This document shows, piece by piece, positions 35,301 through 42,518 of a stretch of DNA of 44,922 nt. Position numbers and translations under genes: made by a program. Location: NCBI GenBank assembly GCA_002786855.1, contig PCUU01000089.1, forward strand, positions 1-44,922. Direction: 5' to 3'. Source of the stretch: Cytophagales bacterium CG12_big_fil_rev_8_21_14_0_65_40_12 (GTDB lineage Bacteria > Bacteroidota > Bacteroidia > Cytophagales > Cyclobacteriaceae). The notes beneath the pieces were generated by a model. The model saw only the letters and a list, made by a program, of their open reading frames with translations. It was not told where the DNA came from and searched no databases. How positions within the stretch are numbered: position 1 is the stretch's first letter; each line of letters opens with the position of its first letter.

Positions 35301-36299
35301 ATGGAGTTAAGTAGTCAATATTCTGAACTTGTTGGGTCAATTGGCCAATTGCTTTCTGCGGGTAGGCAAAAGGCTTTTCAACAAGTAAACACAATACTCG
35401 TGCACACTTATTGGGAAGTAGGCAAATACATTGTAGAATTCGAACAAAAGGGAAATGAAAAGGCTGAGTACGGAACAGAGTTATTAAATAAACTTTCAAA
35501 AGATCTAACATTCGCTTATGGTAAGGGATTCAGTAGATCGAATCTATTCCAGATTCGACAATTTTACCTCACATTCCCAAAAGTCCAGACACTGTCTGGA
35601 AAATTGACTTGGAGCCACTATACCGAAATATTAAAAGCCGACAATCCATTAGAAATCAGCTTCTACATAAAACAAACCGAAATAGAGAGATGGAGTGTAC
35701 GCGAGCTAAAACGCCAAATGAAAAGCATGCTATTCCACCGTATTGCATTGAGCAAAGACAAAGAAGGTGTGCTCAAGCTGTCTAAGGAAGGGAATATTAT
35801 ACAGAATCCACAAGACTTGATCAAAGACCCTTTTGTTCTAGAGTTCCTGAACATTCCAGAGCAATACCAATACTTAGAAAACGAACTTGAGCAAAACATC
35901 ATCAATAACCTTCAAAAATTTATTCTAGAATTAGGTAAAGGATTTGCATTTATAGGTAGACAATATCGCATGAGTATCGGTGGCAAACATTTCAAAGTAG
36001 ATTTGCTTTTTTATCATCGCATTCTCAAATGTTTCGTGCTCATTGATCTCAAACGTGGTGAAATAGATCATCAAGACATCGGACAAATGAACCTCTACCT
36101 TAACTATTTCAAAAAAGAGGAAGCCACTGAAGGTGATAATGAGCCAATCGGGATCATCCTAGGTGCTCATAAAAACCATGTGCTAGTTGAATATGCAACT
36201 GCCAGCATAACCAACCAAGTCCTACTAGCCAAATACCAACTACACTTGCCTAAAAAAGAAGAGCTACAGCATTTCATAGAAAATATCATTCAGGAGTAA
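35301..36299 (+). CDS. DUF1016 / YhcG-family PDDEXK nuclease
   Basis: The 332-residue protein has the N-terminal DUF1016 helical domain (about 8-165: TYWEVGKYIVEFEQKG, FSRSNLFQIRQFYLTF, SWSH-like TWSHYTEIL) and a C-terminal PDDEXK nuclease-like domain (about 175-325). The nuclease core shows FKVDLLFYHRILKCFVLIDLKRG, with the Asp and Asp-x-Lys of the PDDEXK site. E. coli YhcG is the type member; related proteins are often found in mobile or defence contexts. Here it stands alone, with no restriction-modification genes beside it. Confidence 0.88.
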   Translation: MELSSQYSELVGSIGQLLSAGRQKAFQQVNTILVHTYWEVGKYIVEFEQKGNEKAEYGTELLNKLSKDLTFAYGKGFSRSNLFQIRQFYLTFPKVQTLSGKLTWSHYTEILKADNPLEISFYIKQTEIERWSVRELKRQMKSMLFHRIALSKDKEGVLKLSKEGNIIQNPQDLIKDPFVLEFLNIPEQYQYLENELEQNIINNLQKFILELGKGFAFIGRQYRMSIGGKHFKVDLLFYHRILKCFVLIDLKRGEIDHQDIGQMNLYLNYFKKEEATEGDNEPIGIILGAHKNHVLVEYATASITNQVLLAKYQLHLPKKEELQHFIENIIQE

Positions 36300-36301
36300 A
36301 T

Positions 36302-36337
36302 AAAAACCCCTCCAAACAAACGTTCAAAGGGGTTTTT
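36302..36337. terminator. Bidirectional intrinsic terminator
   Basis: AAAAACCCCT at 36302-36311 pairs with AGGGGTTTTT at 36328-36337. With an A-run on one side and a T-run on the other it can end both the nuclease transcript (+) and the phytase transcript (-), whose stops are 3 and 19 bp away. Confidence 0.85.
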
Positions 36338-36355
36338 AATGAAATTTACAGCGTA

Positions 36356-37426
36356 TTACTTCTGAAACAACTCTCCTAGAATATCTTCTATGCTGTAGTA
36401 TTGAAAAGTGCGGTTATCACTCATGGCTACAAAAATGCCATTTTTGAAAGTAGCATTAAAAGCAACATTGCTGATTTCAGAACCATCGCTCTCATTGGTC
36501 GATACTTTGATTACTTTAAGCAAATTGTGTTGGTGAGGATTCTCTGATGTGCCTTCACGCTGAAAAACCTGAAACTGATTGGCTTGCTGGTCGGACACCA
36601 AAATAAAGCCTTTGCCCTCGCCATTATCAAAAATAGAGATGCCTTCATTATCGCGGGTAAAGCCAGTAGTGCCGAAAAGTGCCAGTTCTTCATTGCCCTT
36701 GTCAGGATCAGCATAGTACTTTCTTACCCCAACCGTTTCATCAGAATAATAGACATAACCTAATTCATGGTCTACCGCTATGGCTTCAATTTCCTTGATG
36801 CCGCTAAAGAGGCCGAACTTCCTTACCAAAGTAGCTTGTACAGTTCCGTCCTCAGTGCCTTCCAGCAAATATTGCCATAAATAAGAACCATCCATTGGGC
36901 CTGTTTTTCTGCCCATAATGGCAAAAATAGCTCCATCTGAGGGTCTTTTATACAAAGCAACGCCCATCAAATCACGAAACTCCACGCCAGTTTCTCCTTC
37001 GAAAACGGGAATTCCTCCACCATCAATGGGTTTCATATCAGGCAAAGAGAATATGCGCATATTATGGGTAAATCTCTCCCCTGTTACAGCAATGTCCAGG
37101 GTATCCCCAGCCACAACCAAACCATAAGCGATGTCCACATTATTGGGCCTTTTTAGTCCCTTTACTGTTTTCTCGGGAATGATTTTTCCTTCCAAATCAA
37201 AGGCATAAAGGGCTCCATCAACATCTTTGTCGGTGCCAATGATCATGCTTTTTGATGGATCACTTGGATTGATCCAAATGGCAGGATCATCGGTATCGTG
37301 CAAGGTGGTTTCGGTAACGATCACAGGTTTTATGGCCTCTGCTACCACCGTTTTTTCTTTTGCTCCTCCGCAACCCACCGCTAGAACGGCAGATGCAAGG
37401 ACAAACTTGATTGTTAAATGCTTCAT
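36356..37426 (-). CDS. Beta-propeller phytase-like lipoprotein (3-phytase)
   Basis: From ATG 37426 the product has 356 residues with a lipoprotein signal (lipobox AVGC, Cys19). The mature protein is a six-bladed phytase propeller, with DDPAIWINPSDPSKS (Asp46-Asp47), GIKEIEAIAVD and TRDNEGISIF, the family's calcium and phosphate-binding motifs. It should release phosphate from phytate or similar phosphoesters outside the cytoplasm. The frame is open to 37501, but that extension reads HPELVSGS, the translation of a known intergenic repeat, and should not be annotated. It lies just downstream of a TonB receptor gene, its probable partner. Confidence 0.9.
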   Translation of the reverse strand: MKHLTIKFVLASAVLAVGCGGAKEKTVVAEAIKPVIVTETTLHDTDDPAIWINPSDPSKSMIIGTDKDVDGALYAFDLEGKIIPEKTVKGLKRPNNVDIAYGLVVAGDTLDIAVTGERFTHNMRIFSLPDMKPIDGGGIPVFEGETGVEFRDLMGVALYKRPSDGAIFAIMGRKTGPMDGSYLWQYLLEGTEDGTVQATLVRKFGLFSGIKEIEAIAVDHELGYVYYSDETVGVRKYYADPDKGNEELALFGTTGFTRDNEGISIFDNGEGKGFILVSDQQANQFQVFQREGTSENPHQHNLLKVIKVSTNESDGSEISNVAFNATFKNGIFVAMSDNRTFQYYSIEDILGELFQK

Positions 37427-37464
37427 AAGAAAAGAAGGAAGGAGGTTCAACATCAAACAGACAG

Positions 37465-37485
37465 ACCCTGAGACGAGCTCAGGGT
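37465..37485. repeat. CCCTGAG/CTCAGGG palindromic repeat (HPELVSGS element)
   Basis: ACCCTGAG at 37465-37472 and CTCAGGGT at 37478-37485 flank ACGAG. This is a dispersed intergenic palindrome frequent in Bacteroidota and other bacteria, known from its spurious translation HPELVSGS. It lies between the TonB receptor and phytase genes and may act on transcript stability. Confidence 0.8.
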
Positions 37486-37518
37486 GACTGCTTATTATCA
37501 AACCACCTTCCTTAATGA

Positions 37519-40287
37519 TTAATTATTGAATAAGTCGAATTTTATTCCTGCATTGAATCTTACATTGTAGTATTCAACTTGCATAGTTCTTGCACTTACA
37601 CCCTGATAGTATCTCAATGGCTGGTTCGTTAAGTTATTGATTTCGAAAAAGAACCTCCATTTTGGGTTGAAAGCATAAGAACCATTGATGTCCAAGAAAG
37701 TCTGCTTGTCATAGTAACGGTCCTCGAAAGCCTCACCACCCAATTCATCGATGTAATCGCTAGCATAGTTTAACGAAGCCCTCAACACCAATTTATCAGT
37801 TTCGTAGCTCAAAGATGCGTTGAACATGTTTTCAGCTGTACCTGGCAATGCTAAATCTTCAGTTTCTCTGTCTTGGATTCCTGTGGTGCTAGACTGTGTA
37901 AGGGTATAGTTTAAGTACAAACCTAAACCTTTCCATAACTGTCTTTGGAAAGAAACTTCTAAACCGTAAATCTCGGCCGTACCACCATTTTGGAAGGTAG
38001 TGTATTGCAAGTCGTTACCAAACTGAGGGTCATTGAAACCTTCAGTTCTTTGCTGGTATACAAATTTATCCACATCCTTGTAAAAAACGCCACCTGACAC
38101 GATACCAATGTTTTGGAAGTAATTCTCATACATTAAATCGAAATTGATAGAAGTAGTAGCTTCCAAATTAGGATTACCTCTGGTCAATTCTTCATCATCT
38201 GGGCTAAACTCAGCGTAAGGAACCAAATCGAAGTAATTTGGACGGGCAATAGTATTGGTATAGGCGAACCTTAAGATAGAGTAATCAGTGAAATTGTAAT
38301 TTAAATGCAGGGCCGGCATGAAGTTAGTATAATCTTGAGAAGCCGATTCTTGCGTGAAAGTACCATTGTCGATATCCAATAAGAATCCTGAATAATCAAT
38401 GCTAGTAGATTCTATTCTTAAGCCAACAATTCCAGAAAGTTTATCTGAAAGTTGAACATCACTCATCACATAACCTGCATAGATGTTTTCAGTCGCATTA
38501 AAATTACTTGGTAGGTATTCTTCCAATGCATCTTCCGAATCAAAAAGGCCTGAATTTGTCAGGTTCAAACCACCCAAAAATTCTGGAGTCACAAATCGAC
38601 CTACTCTGTATTTACTTCCGGCCAAATAATCAGCATCTGAATAATCAGTATTTGGTAAATCGCCAAGCTCTGCACCAAAAGCATCCTCATCTACTGGTTC
38701 GTAAAACAAGAATGAGTTGTTTCTATCTTTCGATTTAGTCCTAAGTCTTGCACCAAACTTTACTACTGCCTTAGGCGAAGCTGGCAATTGGAAATCAATT
38801 CTGCTGTTAAAATCCTCATCGGTAGTATTTCCGAATTGCTCCGATAACTCATTAAAGCCTATGCCCAAATTATCTGATGGGTTGGCCAATAATGCCAATG
38901 GAAACTCAGGGTCTCTCAAGTCAACATTTACACTTTGATTGTTTGACCTGTAGCTGATATAACGCTCGTTAGGTCTTTCTTCAGAAGCCTTGGCATAAGT
39001 GGCAGACCATGTCATTTTAAGGGCGCTGAACTGGTGCTCGCCTCTTAAACTAAGATTTCTGTTGCGTTGGTCTTCTAACCTGCGGTTGTCCACTCTGTCG
39101 TTACCAATTCCTCCTTTGGTTTGGAATTCTACCCTAGCAGGAAGATTGTACTGGTCAGCACCAAGATTTACCAAGCTATTGCCGTCAAAACCTCTATCGA
39201 TGCGGCTCACTCGCATTCTGAAACGATTTTCCCAGTCATCTCTCCAATTGTATACACCAGAAAGAAAAATCTTGTTGTTTTTGTTGATTTCGTAATCTAA
39301 AGCAAGGTTAAAGCTTCTTCTTGTTCTTTGAACAAGATACTCTCTAATATCGAATTCTTCGATCAAAGCTTCTCCGTTATCGGCTTCGTACCACACCGCC
39401 TCTACGTTGTCAGATCCAAATTGATGATCTTGAAATGAAGCTGAAAAAACAGCTCCTAGTTTTCCGTTGGCAAAGCGATCTGCCGCAATAAACGAACCTG
39501 TCCAAATAGGTTTTTGAGAAAGGAAGTTATAACCAGAAGCTAAAGTTCCTGATAAACGTGGCCCTGTAGGCTCAGAACGAGTTACCAAATTAACAGAACC
39601 GCCAATGGCATCGGCATCCATATCAGGCAACACCGCCTTATTCACTTGGATGGTTTGAATCATATCTGAAGGAATCAAATCCAACTGGATATTTCTGTTA
39701 TCTCCCTCAGCAGAAGGAATTCTTTCACCGTTCAGGGTTACCGAATTCAATTGAGGGGCAAGACCTCTGATGATGATATTTCTGGCTTCTCCTTGATCGT
39801 TTTGAATGGTGATACCCGGAATCCTTTTCAAGGCGTCTCCAATGTTGGCATCAGGAAAACGTCCAATTTGATCTGCCGCCACCACGTTAGTGATATTGGC
39901 ATTGGTGCGCTGCTGATTGAGGGCTTTGGCTTGACCTTTCAAACGGTCTCCTACCACAATCACCTCGCCTGCCTGAGTAAAGCCAGCTTCCATTGAAAGA
40001 TTAAAATCTGTAGTTTCGCCAGCCACCACAGTGATGGTTTGCTCGGCTTTTTTATAACCAATGTAAGACACACTGACAAGATGCTCACCTGCTGGAACTT
40101 CAACCATTGTAAAGTTTCCGTTCACATCCGTTACGCTTCCTTTGTTGATTTGAACGATATATAACGTGGCGCCCGGTAATCCTAGGCCCAGTTCATCGGT
40201 AATACGACCTTTAATGATTCCGTTTTGCGCCTGAGCCGCACCCGAAATAATCAAGGCCAATAATAATGTTTGTAAAAGTTTTCTCAT
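37519..40287 (-). CDS. TonB-dependent receptor (TonB-Xanth-Caul-like)
   Basis: The 922-residue outer-membrane protein has a signal peptide (about 1-20), a carboxypeptidase-regulatory-like domain (about 22-108: GIIKGRITDELGLGLPGA), a plug (about 120-235: GDALKRIPGITIQND, IIIRGLAPQLNSVTLNGERI) and a 22-strand barrel to the end. The plug sequence resembles the TonB-Xanth-Caul group. No SusD partner is present, so it is probably a stand-alone receptor. A phytase lipoprotein follows 92 bp downstream, suggesting uptake of inositol phosphates or another phosphorylated or chelated compound. The substrate is inference from this neighbour. Confidence 0.93.
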   Translation of the reverse strand: MRKLLQTLLLALIISGAAQAQNGIIKGRITDELGLGLPGATLYIVQINKGSVTDVNGNFTMVEVPAGEHLVSVSYIGYKKAEQTITVVAGETTDFNLSMEAGFTQAGEVIVVGDRLKGQAKALNQQRTNANITNVVAADQIGRFPDANIGDALKRIPGITIQNDQGEARNIIIRGLAPQLNSVTLNGERIPSAEGDNRNIQLDLIPSDMIQTIQVNKAVLPDMDADAIGGSVNLVTRSEPTGPRLSGTLASGYNFLSQKPIWTGSFIAADRFANGKLGAVFSASFQDHQFGSDNVEAVWYEADNGEALIEEFDIREYLVQRTRRSFNLALDYEINKNNKIFLSGVYNWRDDWENRFRMRVSRIDRGFDGNSLVNLGADQYNLPARVEFQTKGGIGNDRVDNRRLEDQRNRNLSLRGEHQFSALKMTWSATYAKASEERPNERYISYRSNNQSVNVDLRDPEFPLALLANPSDNLGIGFNELSEQFGNTTDEDFNSRIDFQLPASPKAVVKFGARLRTKSKDRNNSFLFYEPVDEDAFGAELGDLPNTDYSDADYLAGSKYRVGRFVTPEFLGGLNLTNSGLFDSEDALEEYLPSNFNATENIYAGYVMSDVQLSDKLSGIVGLRIESTSIDYSGFLLDIDNGTFTQESASQDYTNFMPALHLNYNFTDYSILRFAYTNTIARPNYFDLVPYAEFSPDDEELTRGNPNLEATTSINFDLMYENYFQNIGIVSGGVFYKDVDKFVYQQRTEGFNDPQFGNDLQYTTFQNGGTAEIYGLEVSFQRQLWKGLGLYLNYTLTQSSTTGIQDRETEDLALPGTAENMFNASLSYETDKLVLRASLNYASDYIDELGGEAFEDRYYDKQTFLDINGSYAFNPKWRFFFEINNLTNQPLRYYQGVSARTMQVEYYNVRFNAGIKFDLFNN

Positions 40288-40436
40288 GGATTAGATAGTT
40301 TTTGATTCCAGCAAAGGTCAACACAGAACAAAAACTGGCCGTTTCCACAAGATTATTAAAACTAAAACTCCAAGTAAATTATGCATTACAAAAGAAGAGG
40401 CTGTGTTAAGATTGAATTAAATATGAGTTATGATTT

Positions 40437-40700
40437 AAGTCCGAAGACGGAAGACCGAAGACCGAAGCACGAAGTCGGGAGTCGGGAGTCGGGAGTCGGG
40501 AGTAACGGTCGGTACCGAAGGTCAGACCGGGAAGTTGGAAGAACGAACAGCAGAGACCGAAGACCGAAGACCGAAGACGGGAGTCGGAAGCACAGAGGCA
40601 ACTATAACCCCGAAGTTTCGGGGCTTCTTTCCCTGAGGCACGAAGGGTCTAGAGTTGGAAGACCGAAGCCCGAGGTCCGAAGTTGTTTAATCAATTTTTA
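40437..40700. repeat. Purine-rich heptamer repeat tract
   Basis: The tract is built from seven-base units: four perfect GTCGGGA copies at 40474-40501 and several AGACCGA copies near 40449-40465 and 40553-40577. It also contains CCCCGAA-GT-TTCGGGG (40608-40623) and a CCCTGAG...GAAGGGTC element (40631-40650). A similar purine-rich tract occurs at 44807-44852. I interpret it as non-coding repetitive DNA. Confidence 0.7.
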
Positions 40701-40730
40701 ATATACGCTATTAAATCCAGGTACTACCCT

Positions 40731-40760
40731 AACCAATGATTAAGCGCTCAATCATCGGTT
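40731..40760. other. Hairpin AACCAATGATT/AATCATCGGTT
   Basis: Eleven-base arms at 40731-40741 and 40750-40760 pair with one mismatch around AAGCGCTC. It lies in the gap between the heptamer tract and the secreted-protein gene. Its role is not apparent. Confidence 0.4.
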
Positions 40761-40869
40761 AATATTTTGTTTCTAGCGGAAAGCGTAATTTCTTTTATTC
40801 CTCAACAAGTCACAGCAGCGGTATTTAAATCATAATAATCCTACTATATTGACTCGTAAAACATAAAAC

Positions 40870-40907
40870 GAGTAAACACTATGGCGTTTACTCAATTGTT
40901 ACCACAC
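40870..40907. repeat. Left boundary of a cassette-like unit
   Basis: GAGTAAAC and GTTTACTC (40870-40877, 40886-40893) form a perfect 8-bp hairpin. Immediately after, TTGTTACCACAC at 40896-40907 is the exact reverse complement of GTGTGGTAACAA at 41721-41732, just beyond the stop of the enclosed gene. The pair encloses one gene and nothing else. Confidence 0.5.
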
Positions 40908-40923
40908 ATACCCCTAGAGCCGA

Positions 40924-41718
40924 TTGAGAATAAGAGAAACCATATTAGCAGTTTTATTATGTTTGCCAACCTTAACATTTGCGCAAATTGAAAACAGTTG
41001 GCAACCTGACAGTGTGTATGCGAACAGAAACGTTAAACGAATATATGTCTATCTAAATTCACCAAGAGATTTATCCGAAATTGTTGATTTTGATAAATCT
41101 GGTAAGCGAACTCGCTCGGTAAAGTACAGTGCTTCTTATAACAGAAAAACTAGAAACCATAAGAGCATTGAATCAGTAAAACTTTACAATTATGACTCTT
41201 TAAATCGGTTAATCAGCATTGTAGATTCTGTCGGAACAGACTCGATCATTTACCGGTATGGAGCTGACGGAAGACTCGAATCTTCTATAAAAAACGTAGG
41301 TAATTTTGTCTATTTCAACCAATACTATTACGATCCTTTCAAAGTGACAACTACACAAATGAAGGATTCAACTGTGGTCTACAAAAAGACTAAGGAATAT
41401 GATAAAGATTTCTACGTAAAACGGTTTTTTGGATACTATCTTGAACCCAAACTGAAAAGATTTCAATCTACTATCGATGGAGAGACTAAGACCACCGCAT
41501 ATTCAGACTATGAAGACATGGAAAGATTCGAGGACGATAAGTCAATAAAAAACACTTTTGATTCCAGTGGTCCGTTAATTAAGTCAGAAATTCGGTCAGT
41601 ATTCATGAACGACAGAATTAATGAATACGAACTTTATTACAAATACTATAAGAACGGACTTTTAAAAAGTGTCAGAGGATATGTAGCTAGATATTTTGAA
41701 TACGAATACTGGAAATAA
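40924..41718 (+). CDS. Secreted hypothetical protein with YD-like repeats
   Basis: The 264-residue product starts at a TTG (no ATG fits the signal peptide) and has a cleavable signal (MRIRETILAVLLCLPTLTFAQ). The mature part is rich in Tyr, Asp, Lys and Ser and contains loose YD-type strand repeats such as YNYDSLNRLISI and YRYGADGRLESS. I cannot assign it to a named family with an activity. It lies between the two arms of a 12-bp inverted repeat, 17 and 3 bp away. The gene and its bounding elements look like a unit acquired together, but there is no integrase in view. Confidence 0.65.
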   Translation: MRIRETILAVLLCLPTLTFAQIENSWQPDSVYANRNVKRIYVYLNSPRDLSEIVDFDKSGKRTRSVKYSASYNRKTRNHKSIESVKLYNYDSLNRLISIVDSVGTDSIIYRYGADGRLESSIKNVGNFVYFNQYYYDPFKVTTTQMKDSTVVYKKTKEYDKDFYVKRFFGYYLEPKLKRFQSTIDGETKTTAYSDYEDMERFEDDKSIKNTFDSSGPLIKSEIRSVFMNDRINEYELYYKYYKNGLLKSVRGYVARYFEYEYWK

Positions 41719-41720
41719 AC

Positions 41721-41945
41721 GTGTGGTAACAAATGCTATGAATGAATGGGGTTTAATCGGTCAGGGTATTTTCGTGGGTTCCGAAGTTTCGGAAGGAAAG
41801 TCCGCCACAAGTTTTAAATTTAAATCAAGGCTTGGCTATGTGCGAGATGATAGCTTAGTGCTTTATTCCCGAATTCTCGGGGCCTATTCATCATCGCTGG
41901 CCGTAGTAGGGCATAGCTCAACAGAAATTTTAGGTAAAAAATCGT
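41721..41945. repeat. Structured tail of the cassette-like unit
   Basis: This 225-bp non-coding stretch begins with GTGTGGTAACAA and contains several foldable parts. These are TTCCGAA-GT-TTCGGAA (41779-41794), CCCGA-ATTC-TCGGG (near 41868-41881), and an outer pairing of GCTATG (41735-41740) with CATAGC (41912-41917). It ends near CATAGCTCAACAGAAATTTTAGGT-type sequence just before the toxin-antitoxin genes. A plus-strand frame at 41696-41947 runs through it but is shaped by the repeat. Long folded tails of this kind recall integron attC sites, but clear core sites are absent. Confidence 0.5.
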
Positions 41946-41974
41946 AAATTTGGTTTGCATTAAAAAAGAAGGAC

Positions 41975-42205
41975 ATGGGGACAATTGAGTTGAAATCAGA
42001 CCTACACAAAATCCTAGACAGGATTGAAAACGAGCAATTGTTGCGGACAATCTATGACTTTCTAAAACAAAGAGAGACCGCAAAAGAAGGAGAGATATGG
42101 AAATCGCTGACCGAAGAACAAAAGAAGGAAGTTTATTTATCATACGAAGAGTCTCAAGATGACGAAAACCTGATTGATTGGGAGACTGTTAAGAAAAAGT
42201 ATTAA
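41975..42205 (+). CDS. Probable antitoxin of a RelE/ParE-type pair
   Basis: The 76-residue acidic and helical protein (MGTIELKSDLHKILDRIEN...) resembles short Bacteroidota antitoxins found directly before RelE/ParE toxins. Its first part is a helical segment and its C-terminus (LIDWETVKKKY) would wrap the toxin. I see no DNA-binding motif I can name. The stop codon overlaps the ATG of the toxin gene by one base (TAATG), so translation is coupled. Confidence 0.8.
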   Translation: MGTIELKSDLHKILDRIENEQLLRTIYDFLKQRETAKEGEIWKSLTEEQKKEVYLSYEESQDDENLIDWETVKKKY

Positions 42206-42489
42206 TGCAAGTTTATATTACCCCGCGAGCCGAACGAAACTTCGACTCAATTGTGGATGACATCAAACAAAAGTGGGGACAAAAGACAGCTAAAGAGTTC
42301 ATCCAAAAGGTCGATGAAATTTTCAAACTTCTTAAAAACTATCCCTTAATGGGGCAGGTTGAAAATAACGACATTAGAGGATTTCAACTATCTCGCCAAA
42401 CAAGGATCCTCTATAGGATAAGGGACAACAAGATAATTGTCCTTTCATTCTTTGACGTTAGACAAGACCCAAAGAAAAAATTAGGATAG
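42205..42489 (+). CDS. RelE/ParE-family toxin
   Basis: The 94-residue product has the ParE/RelE fold signature: ITPRAERNFDSIVDDIKQKWG, then a helix ending in LLKNYPLMGQ, and strands ILYRIRDNKIIVLSFFDVRQDPKK. RelE-type members cut mRNA on the ribosome and ParE-type members poison gyrase; the sequence alone does not choose. It overlaps the antitoxin gene by one base, and converges on tex with a 29-bp gap. Confidence 0.88.
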   Translation: MQVYITPRAERNFDSIVDDIKQKWGQKTAKEFIQKVDEIFKLLKNYPLMGQVENNDIRGFQLSRQTRILYRIRDNKIIVLSFFDVRQDPKKKLG

Positions 42490-42518
42490 ACCAAGCACAA
42501 TTGACCATTGACCAAAAA

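Larger units (their letters stand above)
40288..40923. other. Repeat-filled intergenic region
   Basis: The 636-bp gap upstream of the TonB receptor holds heptamer repeats (40437-40700), a hairpin at 40731-40760, a hairpin at 40870-40893 and one arm of the inverted repeat bounding the next gene. A plus-strand frame at 40381-40701 is made of translated heptamers (repeated Arg-Pro-Lys and Glu-Asp) and is not a gene. Confidence 0.6.

Noticed and set aside
40437-40700. Possible CRISPR-like array in the heptamer tract
   Set aside because: The units are 7 bp, run on without spacers, and no cas genes are present.
40381-40701. 106-codon plus-strand frame
   Set aside because: It is the translation of heptamer repeats (recurring Arg-Pro-Lys and Glu-Asp strings) and has no plausible fold.
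41721-41945. Integron attC site
   Set aside because: The folded tail resembles one in size, but the GTTRRRY and RYYYAAC core sites are not both present and no integrase is in view. It is kept only as a cassette-like element.
41696-41947. 83-codon plus-strand frame after the secreted-protein gene
   Set aside because: It begins inside the preceding gene and runs through a multi-hairpin repeat, so its sequence is explained by DNA structure rather than protein coding.
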